A stretch of DNA of 22,773 bases from Candidatus Gastranaerophilales bacterium (GTDB taxonomy: Bacteria; Cyanobacteriota; Vampirovibrionia; Gastranaerophilales; Gastranaerophilaceae): positions 1-22,773 of the forward strand of contig CAAGEQ010000021.1 in assembly GCA_900768915.1 (NCBI GenBank). Reading direction: 5' to 3'. A program made the translations under genes and the position numbers. The notes below the pieces were generated by a model. That model was given only the letters and a program-made list of their open reading frames with translations, did no database searches and was not told where the DNA came from. Below, in pieces: positions 7,622-16,180 of this stretch; the stretch's first letter is position 1, and the number at the start of each line of letters is the position of its first letter.

Positions 7622-8482
7622 ATGTCAAATTTTGTTCATTCAGAAAATATTAAAACAATTGCATATTTAGGAACTAGTGGTTCTTTTACCGAAATGGCGA
7701 AAGATTATTTTTGCGTAAAATACAATCTTGATGCGTATCAAATGCCATTTAGAACTATAAAAGAAATTATTTCTTATGTTGAAAATGATAAAGATGCAGT
7801 TGGTGTAATACCTGTTGAAAATGCTAAAGAAGGTATTATTAGAGAAACTAATGATAATTTAATTAAATCATCGAATGAAAATATTAAAATATTATCTGAG
7901 GCTATTCTTCCTGCAAATAATTGTTTGTTATCCAAGAATAGTGAAATTTATAATATTACTGGTTTAATTGCACCAGCACCTGCAATTGCTCGTTGTCAAG
8001 AGTATATTAAAACTCAGTTGCCAATGCATTTGAATATTATAAATACGGCTGATACTGAAGAAGCTGCTCGTTTATTAAATTCATATAATTTGACTTATGC
8101 AATTATTGGTACTGAAAAAACTGCTGAAATATATAATCTAAATATTTTAAATCCAAATATTAATAATGATAAAGACAACCATACAAAGTTTATAATGATT
8201 GGTAATTTTGAAACAGAACCAACGGAGCATAGTATTTCTAGTATTGCTATTTCATTAGCCGATGTTCCTGGTGCATTGTTTGATATTGTGAAAGAATTCG
8301 CAGAAAGAAAAATCAATATTACATATATTCATGCTACTCCATCAAAGTTGGAAGCAAATGAATATATTTTATATTTAGATTTTGCTGGTCATATTAAAGA
8401 GGAAAATATTTTGTCTGCAATAGAAAATGTTAAAAAACATACTAAGTATTTTAGATTTATGGGTTCTTATGAACGAATTTAA
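7622..8482 (+). CDS. pheA: Prephenate dehydratase with ACT domain
   Basis: The product has 286 residues, the usual length of the stand-alone enzyme, which converts prephenate to phenylpyruvate in phenylalanine synthesis. The catalytic domain (1-195) shows YLGTSGSFTEMAKDYF (15-30), GVIPVENAKEG (61-71) and the catalytic Thr region NHTKF (186-190), where the family normally has TRF. An ACT domain follows (205-280), with SLADVPGALFDIVKEFAERK. Its effector motif, normally ESRP, reads HATP (237-240), so phenylalanine feedback may be weak or changed. The next in-frame ATG would remove the GTSGSF motif, so the start at 7622 is secure despite the 6-nt distance to TATAAT. The TPR gene begins 3 nt after its stop. 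Confidence 0.93.
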   Translation: MSNFVHSENIKTIAYLGTSGSFTEMAKDYFCVKYNLDAYQMPFRTIKEIISYVENDKDAVGVIPVENAKEGIIRETNDNLIKSSNENIKILSEAILPANNCLLSKNSEIYNITGLIAPAPAIARCQEYIKTQLPMHLNIINTADTEEAARLLNSYNLTYAIIGTEKTAEIYNLNILNPNINNDKDNHTKFIMIGNFETEPTEHSISSIAISLADVPGALFDIVKEFAERKINITYIHATPSKLEANEYILYLDFAGHIKEENILSAIENVKKHTKYFRFMGSYERI

Positions 8483-8485
8483 TCT

Positions 8486-9361
8486 GTGAGTTTGAAATTT
8501 ATGAGAGATATTTTTAAATTTATTATTACATTTTCAATAATTGTTATAGTCTGTCAAAATGTATCATTTGCGAGTTATGATTCAATGTTAACTGATACAC
8601 AATTGATAAAAAAAATAAAAAAATGTGACAAGAAAATTGATAAACATCCTGATAATGTAAAATTATATGTTCAAAGAGGTTTTTTGAAATTTTGTTTAAA
8701 AGATTATGGTAGTGCATTAGAGGATTATGTTAAAGCCGAGGAATTATCGCCTGATAATTCTGATATATTTTATTCTCGTGGTCGAGTTTGGTTTGCTAGA
8801 GGAAATTATACTGAAGCAATAGATGATTTTGATAAGGCAATAGAATTAAATCGAAAAGATTCTAAAATATATATCAGTCGTGGTATTGCCAAAGATAAAA
8901 TGAAAGATTTCGTTGGTGCAAAACTGGATTATGATGCTGCTATTAGGTATGATAAACATTCTCAAAGTGCTTATGCTAACAGAGGTGTTGTAAAAGGTGA
9001 ATTAGGTGATTATAAAGGTGCATTAGAAGATTATAATATGGCAATTAAGTTGTGTAAATATGCACCAAGTACATATTATAATATGGCATTAACAAAGTGT
9101 AAATTAGAACAATATGAAGATGCTGTTAAAGATTTCACTACTGCAATAACACAGAATCCTAAATATACTTCTGCATATTATAAAAGAGGTTTAACTTATT
9201 TGAAATTAGGTAGCAAGCAATTTGCAAAAAGTGATTTTAAAAAAGCACTTGAATTAGCACCTACAAATCAAGAAATTAAAGATGCTATAACCAATCTCGA
9301 CAAGGAATTAAATGAACTTTATGATACTAAAGTGCCTGATTGGGTACTTAATGAAGATTGA
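8486..9361 (+). CDS. Exported TPR-repeat protein
   Basis: The open frame has 291 residues from a GTG at 8486, only 3 nt after the pheA stop. An ATG at 8501 (MRDIFKFII) is equally possible. Neither has a good Shine-Dalgarno, so translation is probably coupled to pheA. Residues 8-30 form a signal sequence or N-terminal anchor (FKFIITFSIIVIVCQNVSFAS). From about residue 56 to 260 there are six tandem 34-residue TPR units with the usual G/A/Y/P spacing, for example SDIFYSRGRVWFARGNYTEA and SAYANRGVVKGELGDYKGAL. A short C-terminal helix ends the protein. TPR arrays bind protein partners, and here the site is likely periplasmic. The last 43 bp overlap the 3' end of the opposite gene. Confidence 0.88.
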   Translation: MSLKFMRDIFKFIITFSIIVIVCQNVSFASYDSMLTDTQLIKKIKKCDKKIDKHPDNVKLYVQRGFLKFCLKDYGSALEDYVKAEELSPDNSDIFYSRGRVWFARGNYTEAIDDFDKAIELNRKDSKIYISRGIAKDKMKDFVGAKLDYDAAIRYDKHSQSAYANRGVVKGELGDYKGALEDYNMAIKLCKYAPSTYYNMALTKCKLEQYEDAVKDFTTAITQNPKYTSAYYKRGLTYLKLGSKQFAKSDFKKALELAPTNQEIKDAITNLDKELNELYDTKVPDWVLNED

Positions 9362-10305
9362 GTTGTTGCTTGTTGAGGTGGTTTTACAAATTCTTTTTTA
9401 GGTTTTGTTTTTTGTGTTGATGAACTTATCGAAGTTATAGTTTTGTTAGTGTACATTGTACCTGCAACGAGTGATGAGAAAACAATTGGTATTCTTACAA
9501 TACCTTTTAAGTTTTTAGTTAAACTTGATGATATTGATAAGAAAAATAAAGGTACAAGAGAGTTCGTTATTAAACATTTTCTGGCATGTTTCATTCGTTC
9601 TTTAAAGGTTTTTTCTTCAATAACTTCAAATCCTTGCATTCCTACCATTGTTTTGTTGAACATTTTCATTGCCGGCATATCAGTTATTCTTGAATATATG
9701 TTTGATTTGACTTCAGTTCCGACAGTATTTTCAAGGTCTTTGTTTATGGCACTATTTTGCCATTTGTTGATAAGTTTGTCTTCAATTTTATATAATGTAC
9801 CAATTCTATTTTCATCTGGGCGTGTTAATTTTCTGAGTTTTTTGTTTTTATCTAGGTGGGAATATCTTATTCCGTAGTCTGCTGCAATAGCACCAAATAT
9901 GCCACTGGCAACCATCAATGTGTTGTTTGCACAATCTTTTGTTACATTTTTGACTTGTTCTATGCAATAATGAGTACTTTTATCAAATTTTTGATGTATA
10001 GGTTTTAGGGCTTTTTGATAAATAGTAGAATTTTTTATTTTTTGTTTTGTTGTTTCTTTTAAGGCATTCAGTTTATTTTGTATAACTTTATTTTTTGTTA
10101 ATTTTCTTGAGGCATATTCGTAGCCAACAACTCCCATTGCAGAACCACCAAGGATAAGACTATCTCTTAGCAATACAAAATCTTTTTTGTCATCAGGTGC
10201 GTTTTTGTAGTCAGAAACTAATTTTCCAACTCCAGTCAAAGCAAACACTGACATACCAACGACTTTGGAATCTACAATCTTATTTAAATTAACCGACATG
10301 CCCAT
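9319..10305 (-). CDS. Lineage-type membrane-associated protein, unrecognised
   Basis: About 328 residues from the ATG at 10305. The open frame reaches a TTG at 10317, and a second ATG lies at 10299. A weak GGA lies 7 nt before the ATG at 10305, and no choice is well supported. Hydrophobic stretches occur near the N-terminus (VVGMSVFALTGVG; LILGGSAMGVVGYEYA), in the middle (TLMVASGIFGAIAADYGI) and near the C-terminus (SLVPLFFLSIS; IPIVFSSLVAGTMY). A basic helical segment and a Ser/Thr/Gln-rich, Pro-containing tail follow. I know of no domain. It lies downstream of clpP in the same direction and overlaps the TPR gene by 43 bp at the 3' ends. Confidence 0.78.
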   Translation of the reverse strand: MGMSVNLNKIVDSKVVGMSVFALTGVGKLVSDYKNAPDDKKDFVLLRDSLILGGSAMGVVGYEYASRKLTKNKVIQNKLNALKETTKQKIKNSTIYQKALKPIHQKFDKSTHYCIEQVKNVTKDCANNTLMVASGIFGAIAADYGIRYSHLDKNKKLRKLTRPDENRIGTLYKIEDKLINKWQNSAINKDLENTVGTEVKSNIYSRITDMPAMKMFNKTMVGMQGFEVIEEKTFKERMKHARKCLITNSLVPLFFLSISSSLTKNLKGIVRIPIVFSSLVAGTMYTNKTITSISSSTQKTKPKKEFVKPPQQATTQSSLSTQSGTLVS

Positions 10306-10371
10306 CGTATGTTCCAAAACCTGTAAATTTTAAATTTTGCTATTAAATTGATTATTTTAACAAAACTTTAA

Positions 10372-10986
10372 TTAGTCTTTTAAACTATCAGCAGTAATAA
10401 CTTTATCAATCAAACCATATTCAACGGCTTGTGCTGCTGACATGTAATAATCACGTTCACAATCTTTTTGAAGTCTTTCCAAATCTTGACCAGAATTTTC
10501 TGCTAAGATACCAGTCAACATTTTTTTCATTCTTATGATTTCTTTTGCTTCAAGTTCGATATCTGTTGCTTGACCTTGAGCACCACCTAATGGTTGGTGA
10601 ATCATTATTCTAGCACTAGGTAAAGCTAATCTTTTACCTTTTGCACCAGATGATAATAAGAATGAACCCATACTTGCTGCTTCACCAAGACAAATTGTTG
10701 AAACATCTGCTTTGATTAAGTTCATAGTATCATAGATAGCCATACCTGCAGTAATTACACCACCTGGGCTGTTGATGTATAACATAATATCTTTTTCTGG
10801 GTTTTCACTATCAAGAAGAAGTAATTGAGCAACTATTGAGTTTGCTACTTCATCATTAATTTCTGTACCTAAGAAGATAATTCTCTCTCTCAACAATCTT
10901 GAAAAGATGTCAAAAGAACGTTCTCCTCTTGAAGAAGATTCAATTACTGTAGGTACGTAGCTTAAAATCTTTGAATAGTCACTCAT
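10372..10986 (-). CDS. clpP: ATP-dependent Clp protease proteolytic subunit
   Basis: The product has 204 residues, normal length. ClpP forms the two-ring serine protease barrel that degrades proteins fed by Clp ATPases. The catalytic triad is complete, with the family's spacing: Ser105 in GEAASMGSFL, His130 in RIMIHQPLGG and Asp179 in CERDYYMSA. The oligomerisation and substrate-binding stretch YINSPGGVITAGMAIYD (70-86) is present. AAGGAG lies about 8 nt before the ATG. No clpX or other Clp ATPase is adjacent; the upstream neighbour is lysS, 52 bp away in the same direction. The cytosolic role is secure. Confidence 0.97.
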   Translation of the reverse strand: MSDYSKILSYVPTVIESSSRGERSFDIFSRLLRERIIFLGTEINDEVANSIVAQLLLLDSENPEKDIMLYINSPGGVITAGMAIYDTMNLIKADVSTICLGEAASMGSFLLSSGAKGKRLALPSARIMIHQPLGGAQGQATDIELEAKEIIRMKKMLTGILAENSGQDLERLQKDCERDYYMSAAQAVEYGLIDKVITADSLKD

Positions 10987-11038
10987 ATATTTCTCCTTAT
11001 AAGATTTCTTTTTATTTATTATATAACAAATTTACCAA

Positions 11039-12541
11039 TTAATCTGATAATTTTCTCATTGTAGGGAACGCAATAACGTCACGGATTGTAGGTGAGTTAG
11101 TTAATAACATAACTAATCTATCAACACCCATACCCATACCACCAGTTGGTGCTAGACCATATTCTAGTGCGTTGATGTAGTCTTCATCAATTGACATTGC
11201 TTCTTCATCACCATTCGCTTTTGCTAATGCTTGTGCTTCAAATCTATATCTTTGGTCGATTGGATCAGACAATTCAGAGAATGCGTTTGCAATTTCCCAA
11301 CCATTAACACGAGTTTCAAATCTTTCTGTTAATCTGTCGTTATCTCTGTGAACTTTTGCTAATGGAGAAATTTCTCTTGGATAATCAATGATGTGGCAAG
11401 GTTGAATTAGTGATGGTTCAACTTTTGCTTCAAATATAGCATCAATTACTTGTCCCCAGTTCATTTCATCATCAACTTCAACATGAAGTTCACGTGCTTT
11501 TTTAACGGCTTCTTCTGCTGTGAAGATTTCCATAAAATCAACACCTGTTGCTTCTTTTACAGCACCAAGCATTGTTTTTCTATCCCAAGGTGGTGTTAAA
11601 TCAATTTCATTTTCACCATATTGGATTTTTGTTGTTCCTAGAACTTCTTGAGCAACATAAGCAACAAGATTTTCTGTTAATTCCATCATATAGTTATAAT
11701 CAACGAATGATTGGTAAAGTTCTATCATAGTGAACTCAGGGTTATGACGTGTATCAATACCTTCGTTTCTAAAACATCTGCTCAATTCGAAGATTTTGTC
11801 ATTTAAGCCACCAACCATCAATCTTTTTAAGTGAAGTTCTGGAGCGATTCTTAATGTTAAATCCATGTCTAATGCATTGTGGTGAGTAATGAATGGTCTA
11901 GCATTTGCACCACTTGCTTGAGTGTGTAACATAGGAGTTTCAACTTCTAAGAATCCTTTGTTGTTTAAATATTCTCTAATTTTTTGAATGATTAAACTTC
12001 TTTTTCTGAAAGTATCTCTTGTTTTTTCATTCATAATCAAGTCAACATATCTTTGACGGTAACGAGTTTCTTGGTCTGTTAAACCGTGGAATTTTTCAGG
12101 TAATGTTTGTAATGATTTTGAAAGAATTGTATATTCTTTAGCCTTGATAGAAAGTTCTCCACGTGGAGTTCTTCTGATAGAACCATAAAATCCCATAATA
12201 TCGCCAACGTCAATTAATTTTAACGTTTTGAATTTGTCAACATCCATATTTTCTTTGTGTGAAAATATTTGGATTTTTCCAGATGTGTCCATTAAGTCAA
12301 TGAACATACCAGAATTTCTGATTGCCATAACTCTACCTGCAACAGAATAGAAGTCTTCAGTTTCTTCTCCTGCTGGCAAATCTTTATATTTTTCTTGAAG
12401 TTCTGCTGCATCTATATCTTTTTTGAATGAATACGGATATGGATTAATTCCTTTATCTACAAGTTCTGCAAGTTTTTGTAGTCTTCTTTGTCGCATTGTT
12501 TCTTTTGCGGAAATAGGTTCTTTAGTCGTATTTTCACTCAT
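11039..12541 (-). CDS. lysS: Lysyl-tRNA synthetase, class II
   Basis: The product has 500 residues, the usual length. It charges tRNA-Lys in the cytoplasm. An N-terminal anticodon-binding OB fold is visible (SVAGRVMAIRNSGMFIDL, about 66-83). The three class II motifs are present: motif 1 around FLEVETPMLH, motif 2 as FRNEGIDTRHNPEFTMIELY, and motif 3 as GLAPTGGMGMGVDRLVMLLT near the C-terminus. AGAGGA lies about 9 nt before the ATG. No T-box or other leader structure is visible in the 75-bp gap to aroF. Codons and motif quality look like the surrounding housekeeping genes. Confidence 0.97.
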   Translation of the reverse strand: MSENTTKEPISAKETMRQRRLQKLAELVDKGINPYPYSFKKDIDAAELQEKYKDLPAGEETEDFYSVAGRVMAIRNSGMFIDLMDTSGKIQIFSHKENMDVDKFKTLKLIDVGDIMGFYGSIRRTPRGELSIKAKEYTILSKSLQTLPEKFHGLTDQETRYRQRYVDLIMNEKTRDTFRKRSLIIQKIREYLNNKGFLEVETPMLHTQASGANARPFITHHNALDMDLTLRIAPELHLKRLMVGGLNDKIFELSRCFRNEGIDTRHNPEFTMIELYQSFVDYNYMMELTENLVAYVAQEVLGTTKIQYGENEIDLTPPWDRKTMLGAVKEATGVDFMEIFTAEEAVKKARELHVEVDDEMNWGQVIDAIFEAKVEPSLIQPCHIIDYPREISPLAKVHRDNDRLTERFETRVNGWEIANAFSELSDPIDQRYRFEAQALAKANGDEEAMSIDEDYINALEYGLAPTGGMGMGVDRLVMLLTNSPTIRDVIAFPTMRKLSD

Positions 12542-12616
12542 TTATATTTTCCTCTTTCAATTATTGTACTATTATAGGCTTATTTTATCACAAACAAAAA
12601 ACTCTTTTGTATATTA

Positions 12617-13654
12617 TTATTCTTCACAAAATTCTTCGGATTCTAAAACTTCAATAAGTTTAGAAAGATGTTTCATAAGTTTTTTGAATTGAGGAATTGT
12701 AAGACTTTGAGCACCATCGGAATATGCTTTGTCCGGATTGTTATGTACTTCCATCATTATGCCGTCTGCACCGGCAACAATTGCTGCTTTTGACATTGGC
12801 TCAATTAAATAACGTTTGCCTGTTGCATGGCTAGGGTCAACAATTATTGGCAGGTGTGAATATTTTTTGATAACTCCTACTGCTGCTAAGTCAAGAACAT
12901 TTCTTGTATATCCAGAGTCAAAACCTTTAATGCCACGTTCGCATAATATTACATTTGGGTTTCCATTATACATAATGTGTTCTGCTGCTAGTAAAAATTC
13001 TTTTATTCCTGCAGCCGGACCTCTTTTTAAAATTACAGGTTTGTTGCATTTCCCTATTGCTTTTAAGAGTTTGAAATTTTGCATGTTTCTTGCACCAACT
13101 TGGATTATATCGGCATAGTCACATACAAGAGGTAAGTCTAATGTGTCCATTACTTCTGTTGCAACAAGTAATCCTGTTTTTTCTCTTGCTTGGGCTAAGT
13201 ATTGCAAACCTCTTTCTTCTAATCCTTGAAAGTCATAAGGTGATGTTCTAGGTTTGAATGCTCCACCTCTTAGTACTTTTGCTCCCATTTCTTTCGCAGC
13301 AAACGCAACTTCTAGCAATCCATCAATATTTTCTTCAACACTACAAGGTCCAGCAATAATTACTGGTTTGTTTTTGCCCCCAATTTTTAAGCCGTTTGAA
13401 AATTCTATTACGGTATCTTCTTTTTGGCTTTCACGACTTGCTAGTTTAAATGGATCTTGAATAAGTTTAACTTCTCGAACACCTTCAAAAGATGTTATTG
13501 AATGAGGTTGAACTAGTCGTTTGTCACCAATTGCTGCTATAACTGTTAACACATCACCGTAATTGATGTTTATTTTAAAATCTAAACTTTTTAAATGTTC
13601 TGCAACATGATTGATTTGTTCTTCTGTTGCATTTGGTTCCATTATGATTATCAT
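12617..13654 (-). CDS. aroF: DAHP synthase, type I-beta with N-terminal regulatory domain
   Basis: The product has 345 residues. It joins phosphoenolpyruvate and erythrose 4-phosphate in the first step of the shikimate pathway. Catalytic barrel motifs are clear: GPCSVE (about 101-106), GGAFKPRTSPYDFQGL, ATEVMD, GARNMQNF, LKRGPAAGI and DPSHATGKR. Residues 1-75 form the small ferredoxin-like domain (MIIIMEPNATEEQI ... VREVKLI) seen in the Thermotoga-type enzyme, where it carries feedback inhibition by tyrosine or phenylalanine. AAAGGA precedes the ATG by about 8 nt. The gene begins 19 nt after the radA stop, so the two are probably co-transcribed. Its product supplies the pathway in which PheA, encoded elsewhere in the window, acts later. 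Confidence 0.96.
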   Translation of the reverse strand: MIIIMEPNATEEQINHVAEHLKSLDFKININYGDVLTVIAAIGDKRLVQPHSITSFEGVREVKLIQDPFKLASRESQKEDTVIEFSNGLKIGGKNKPVIIAGPCSVEENIDGLLEVAFAAKEMGAKVLRGGAFKPRTSPYDFQGLEERGLQYLAQAREKTGLLVATEVMDTLDLPLVCDYADIIQVGARNMQNFKLLKAIGKCNKPVILKRGPAAGIKEFLLAAEHIMYNGNPNVILCERGIKGFDSGYTRNVLDLAAVGVIKKYSHLPIIVDPSHATGKRYLIEPMSKAAIVAGADGIMMEVHNNPDKAYSDGAQSLTIPQFKKLMKHLSKLIEVLESEEFCEE

Positions 13655-13673
13655 GAATTTTTCCTTTATTTAT

Positions 13674-15059
13674 TTACTTATTTTGGGAATCATTGCTTAG
13701 GCAAGCAGATATTGCATCAATGATTTTCTTAACTCGTATAATTTCTATTCCTTTAAAATTTTCATCAAGTTCGTTTGATTGTGGAATAATTATTTTTTTA
13801 AATCCTAATTTCTCAACTTCTTTAATACGTTTTTCAATGTGGTTAACTGCTCTGATTTCACCGGACAAACCAACTTCTCCAACAATCGCCGTATGTGCAT
13901 CAATAACAACATCTCTAGCACAAGTTGCAACGGCAAGGGCAATACCTAAATCGGCTGCAGGTTCTTGTATGTCGATACCACCGATAACATTTACGTATAC
14001 ATCTTGTTTAGAAAGATTTAAACCTACTCGTTTTTCTAATACTGCTAAAATTTGTAAAACACGACTTAAATCGACACCGTTTGTTACTCGTCTTGGTGCT
14101 GGGTAAGGAGTAGTCCCAACAAGTGCTTGAATCTCAACAAGCATTGGTCTTGTTCCCTCATTTGCAACGATGATTACACTACCTGTTGCTTGTGATTGAT
14201 TGTATTCTTTTAAGAACAATTCACTAGGGTTTGTTACTTCTTTTAAGCCTTTTGACACCATTTCAAAGATACCGACTTCCGATGTGTTTCCAAATCTGTT
14301 TTTTACGGCTCTTAAAATCCTGTACGATTTGTATTTGTCACCTTCGAATTGAATTACAGTATCAACCATGTGTTCCAAAACTTTTGGACCTGCAATATTA
14401 CCTTCTTTGTTTACGTGTCCAATAACAATCATTGTTATGTTTTCGCTTTTGGCAATATGCATAAGTTCGTTACAGCATTCTCTAATCTGAGAAACACTAC
14501 CGGCAGAACTTTGAACGTTGTCAGAATATATTGCTTGAATACTATCTACAATAACAAAGTCTGGTTTTTCTTCTAAAATTTGTTTTTTTATACATTCAAA
14601 ATTAGTTTGAGCATAAATGTATAAATTATCAGAATTGATTTCTAATCTATTTGAACGTAATTTTACTTGGCTTGCAGATTCTTCTGCTGAAATATAAAGT
14701 ATTTTTTTGTTTTGTTTTGAAAGTTCCCCACCAGTTTGTAGCAAGAGTGTTGATTTACCTATACCAGGATCACCGGCAAGTAATACAATTGAACCTTGTA
14801 CTAAACCACCACCTAAAACTCTATCAAATTCTGAAATGTTGGTTGAAGTACGGATTTCTTCACCAATAACAACATCTTTAATCAACATTGGTGGTTGTGC
14901 AGTATCAATTATTGTCTGTGAAGAAGTTGTTTGAGAGCCTTTTACAACAGTTTCTTCCACAAACGAATCCCAATTACCACATTCAGGACATTTGCCCATG
15001 TATCTAGCAGTTTCATACCCACATTGTTGACATACATACTTTGTCTTTATTTTAGCCAT
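13674..15059 (-). CDS. radA: DNA repair protein RadA
   Basis: The product has 461 residues, normal length. RadA is a RecA-like ATPase that drives branch migration in recombinational repair. The domain order is complete: a C4 zinc finger (Cys10, Cys13, Cys24, Cys27), a RecA core with Walker A GDPGIGKS (96-103) and a Walker B-like VIVDSIQAIYS, the RadA-specific KNRFG (253-257), and a Lon-protease-like C-terminal domain (about 275-455). No Shine-Dalgarno is seen; instead a TATAAT ends 6 nt before the ATG. It starts 27 bp after the stop of the 15087-16019 gene, and aroF follows 19 bp after its own stop. Confidence 0.97.
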   Translation of the reverse strand: MAKIKTKYVCQQCGYETARYMGKCPECGNWDSFVEETVVKGSQTTSSQTIIDTAQPPMLIKDVVIGEEIRTSTNISEFDRVLGGGLVQGSIVLLAGDPGIGKSTLLLQTGGELSKQNKKILYISAEESASQVKLRSNRLEINSDNLYIYAQTNFECIKKQILEEKPDFVIVDSIQAIYSDNVQSSAGSVSQIRECCNELMHIAKSENITMIVIGHVNKEGNIAGPKVLEHMVDTVIQFEGDKYKSYRILRAVKNRFGNTSEVGIFEMVSKGLKEVTNPSELFLKEYNQSQATGSVIIVANEGTRPMLVEIQALVGTTPYPAPRRVTNGVDLSRVLQILAVLEKRVGLNLSKQDVYVNVIGGIDIQEPAADLGIALAVATCARDVVIDAHTAIVGEVGLSGEIRAVNHIEKRIKEVEKLGFKKIIIPQSNELDENFKGIEIIRVKKIIDAISACLSNDSQNK

Positions 15060-15065
15060 ATTTTG

Positions 15066-15071
15066 ATTATA
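15066..15071 (-). promoter_or_regulatory. -10 box of radA, leaderless arrangement
   Basis: On the minus strand TATAAT is followed by CAAAAT and then the radA ATG, the same 6-nt geometry as pheA. A TTGATG lies 20 bases upstream, overlapping the end of the preceding gene; this spacing is longer than ideal, so the -35 is uncertain. Confidence 0.5.
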
Positions 15072-15086
15072 GCTTAAAATAAATTA

Positions 15087-16019
15087 TTATGCATCAATGT
15101 CTTCGTCTGATGTTTCAGGGTTGATATTGTCTGCTAGTTGTTCTTCTTTTTCTGCTTTTAATTCTTCATTTTCTTGGCTATATGCATTAACTAGACCTTT
15201 AGCAGTTTCTAATTGAGCATTTTTGATATTAGATTTGATTTCGCCAAATTTATTTGCACTACTTACTGATTTTGCTACTAATGCAGCACCAATACCTAAT
15301 ACTGTAAGAATAGGAGCATTTTTGATTGCTTTCTTAGCAATATTTTTAGATGTAGTTAAAGCAGTTTTTAATGTTTCTGAGTTTTTAAGATTTTCAATTG
15401 CAGGTTTTGCAAATTCAGGAACTTTAACTTTTGCTTTTAATTCTGCTAATTTTGCACCTGCTTCAGGTGAAAGATTGATAGGACTCTTCATATTTTTGAT
15501 AGTTTGTTTAGCGTTACTAGCAAATTCAGATACTTTTCCAATCATATTTTTACCAAATTCTTTAACTTTTGGTTTTTCGATTACTTTGTTGAATAATGCT
15601 GTAGCACCGAAGTATGTACCGATTGATGCAGCAACTTGTGCCATATATGATGTGCCTGCATTTTTTCTTTCGGCATTCTTAACTTTTGAACTAGCATTAA
15701 CTAATTTGTTATTTACTGCATTGATTGCTTTAGGTGCTAACAATGCAATTCCCCAGTAAGCACCATCTTTTATTGCTGCTGCAGCACCTTTTTTTGATGC
15801 TAAGCCTGATGCAACTGCGATTAATGGAAGTGAGTTTACTGCAATTGATACATTTCTTGAGAATTTTTTATCATTTGCTCTCTCGTTAAAGTTATATGTA
15901 TTATGAGCCATTTTATTTAGTTTTGCATCATCTGCATTGATAAATCTTTTAGCACTCGCTCTTTGTTTGTCTGTTTCAAAACGATTATATTGTTGGTTTA
16001 CATTTGATATTGTTGTCAT
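15087..16019 (-). CDS. Lineage-type Ala/Lys-rich protein, unrecognised
   Basis: The product has 310 residues. I start at the ATG at 16019 (MTTISNVNQQ) because AAGGAG lies exactly 6 nt upstream; the frame is open 7 codons further without support. The N-terminal 55 residues are polar (Asn/Gln, then Lys). Hydrophobic stretches follow near 58-75 (VNSLPLIAVASGLAS), 85-100 and 130-150 (QVAASIGTYFGATALFNKVI). After a long Lys/Ala-rich helical region comes ILTVLGIGAALVAKSV (about 245-260). The tail is acidic and ends DEDIDA. It looks membrane-associated, but no family is recognised. It is divergent from the gene pair starting at 16181 and shares that regulatory region. Confidence 0.8.
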   Translation of the reverse strand: MTTISNVNQQYNRFETDKQRASAKRFINADDAKLNKMAHNTYNFNERANDKKFSRNVSIAVNSLPLIAVASGLASKKGAAAAIKDGAYWGIALLAPKAINAVNNKLVNASSKVKNAERKNAGTSYMAQVAASIGTYFGATALFNKVIEKPKVKEFGKNMIGKVSEFASNAKQTIKNMKSPINLSPEAGAKLAELKAKVKVPEFAKPAIENLKNSETLKTALTTSKNIAKKAIKNAPILTVLGIGAALVAKSVSSANKFGEIKSNIKNAQLETAKGLVNAYSQENEELKAEKEEQLADNINPETSDEDIDA

Positions 16020-16112
16020 AAAAGGCTCCTTTTTACACACGTGATTTTATACTTATTGTAATGCCTGTAAATATTATTTTTGCTAGTTTTTGCATGTTTT
16101 TTTACATTTCTT

Positions 16113-16131
16113 AAACATGTGGAAAACATGT
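16113..16131. promoter_or_regulatory. Paired AAACATGT boxes in a divergent promoter region
   Basis: AAACATGT occurs at 16113-16120 and 16124-16131, one helical turn (11 bp) apart. They lie between the divergent genes starting at 16019 and 16181. The central ACATGT is self-complementary, so each box could bind a dimer. Confidence 0.4.
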
Positions 16132-16180
16132 AGCAATTTTATTGTGAGAATTTACTTTATATACATGAAAGGTTAAGTGT

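Noticed and set aside
12542..12616. T-box or amino-acid attenuator before lysS or aroF
   Set aside because: The gaps are short (75 and 19 bp) and contain no leader peptide or alternative hairpins that I can find.
12816..14934. Several plus-strand frames opposite aroF and radA
   Set aside because: The minus-strand genes carry all family motifs; the opposite frames are by-products of codon bias.
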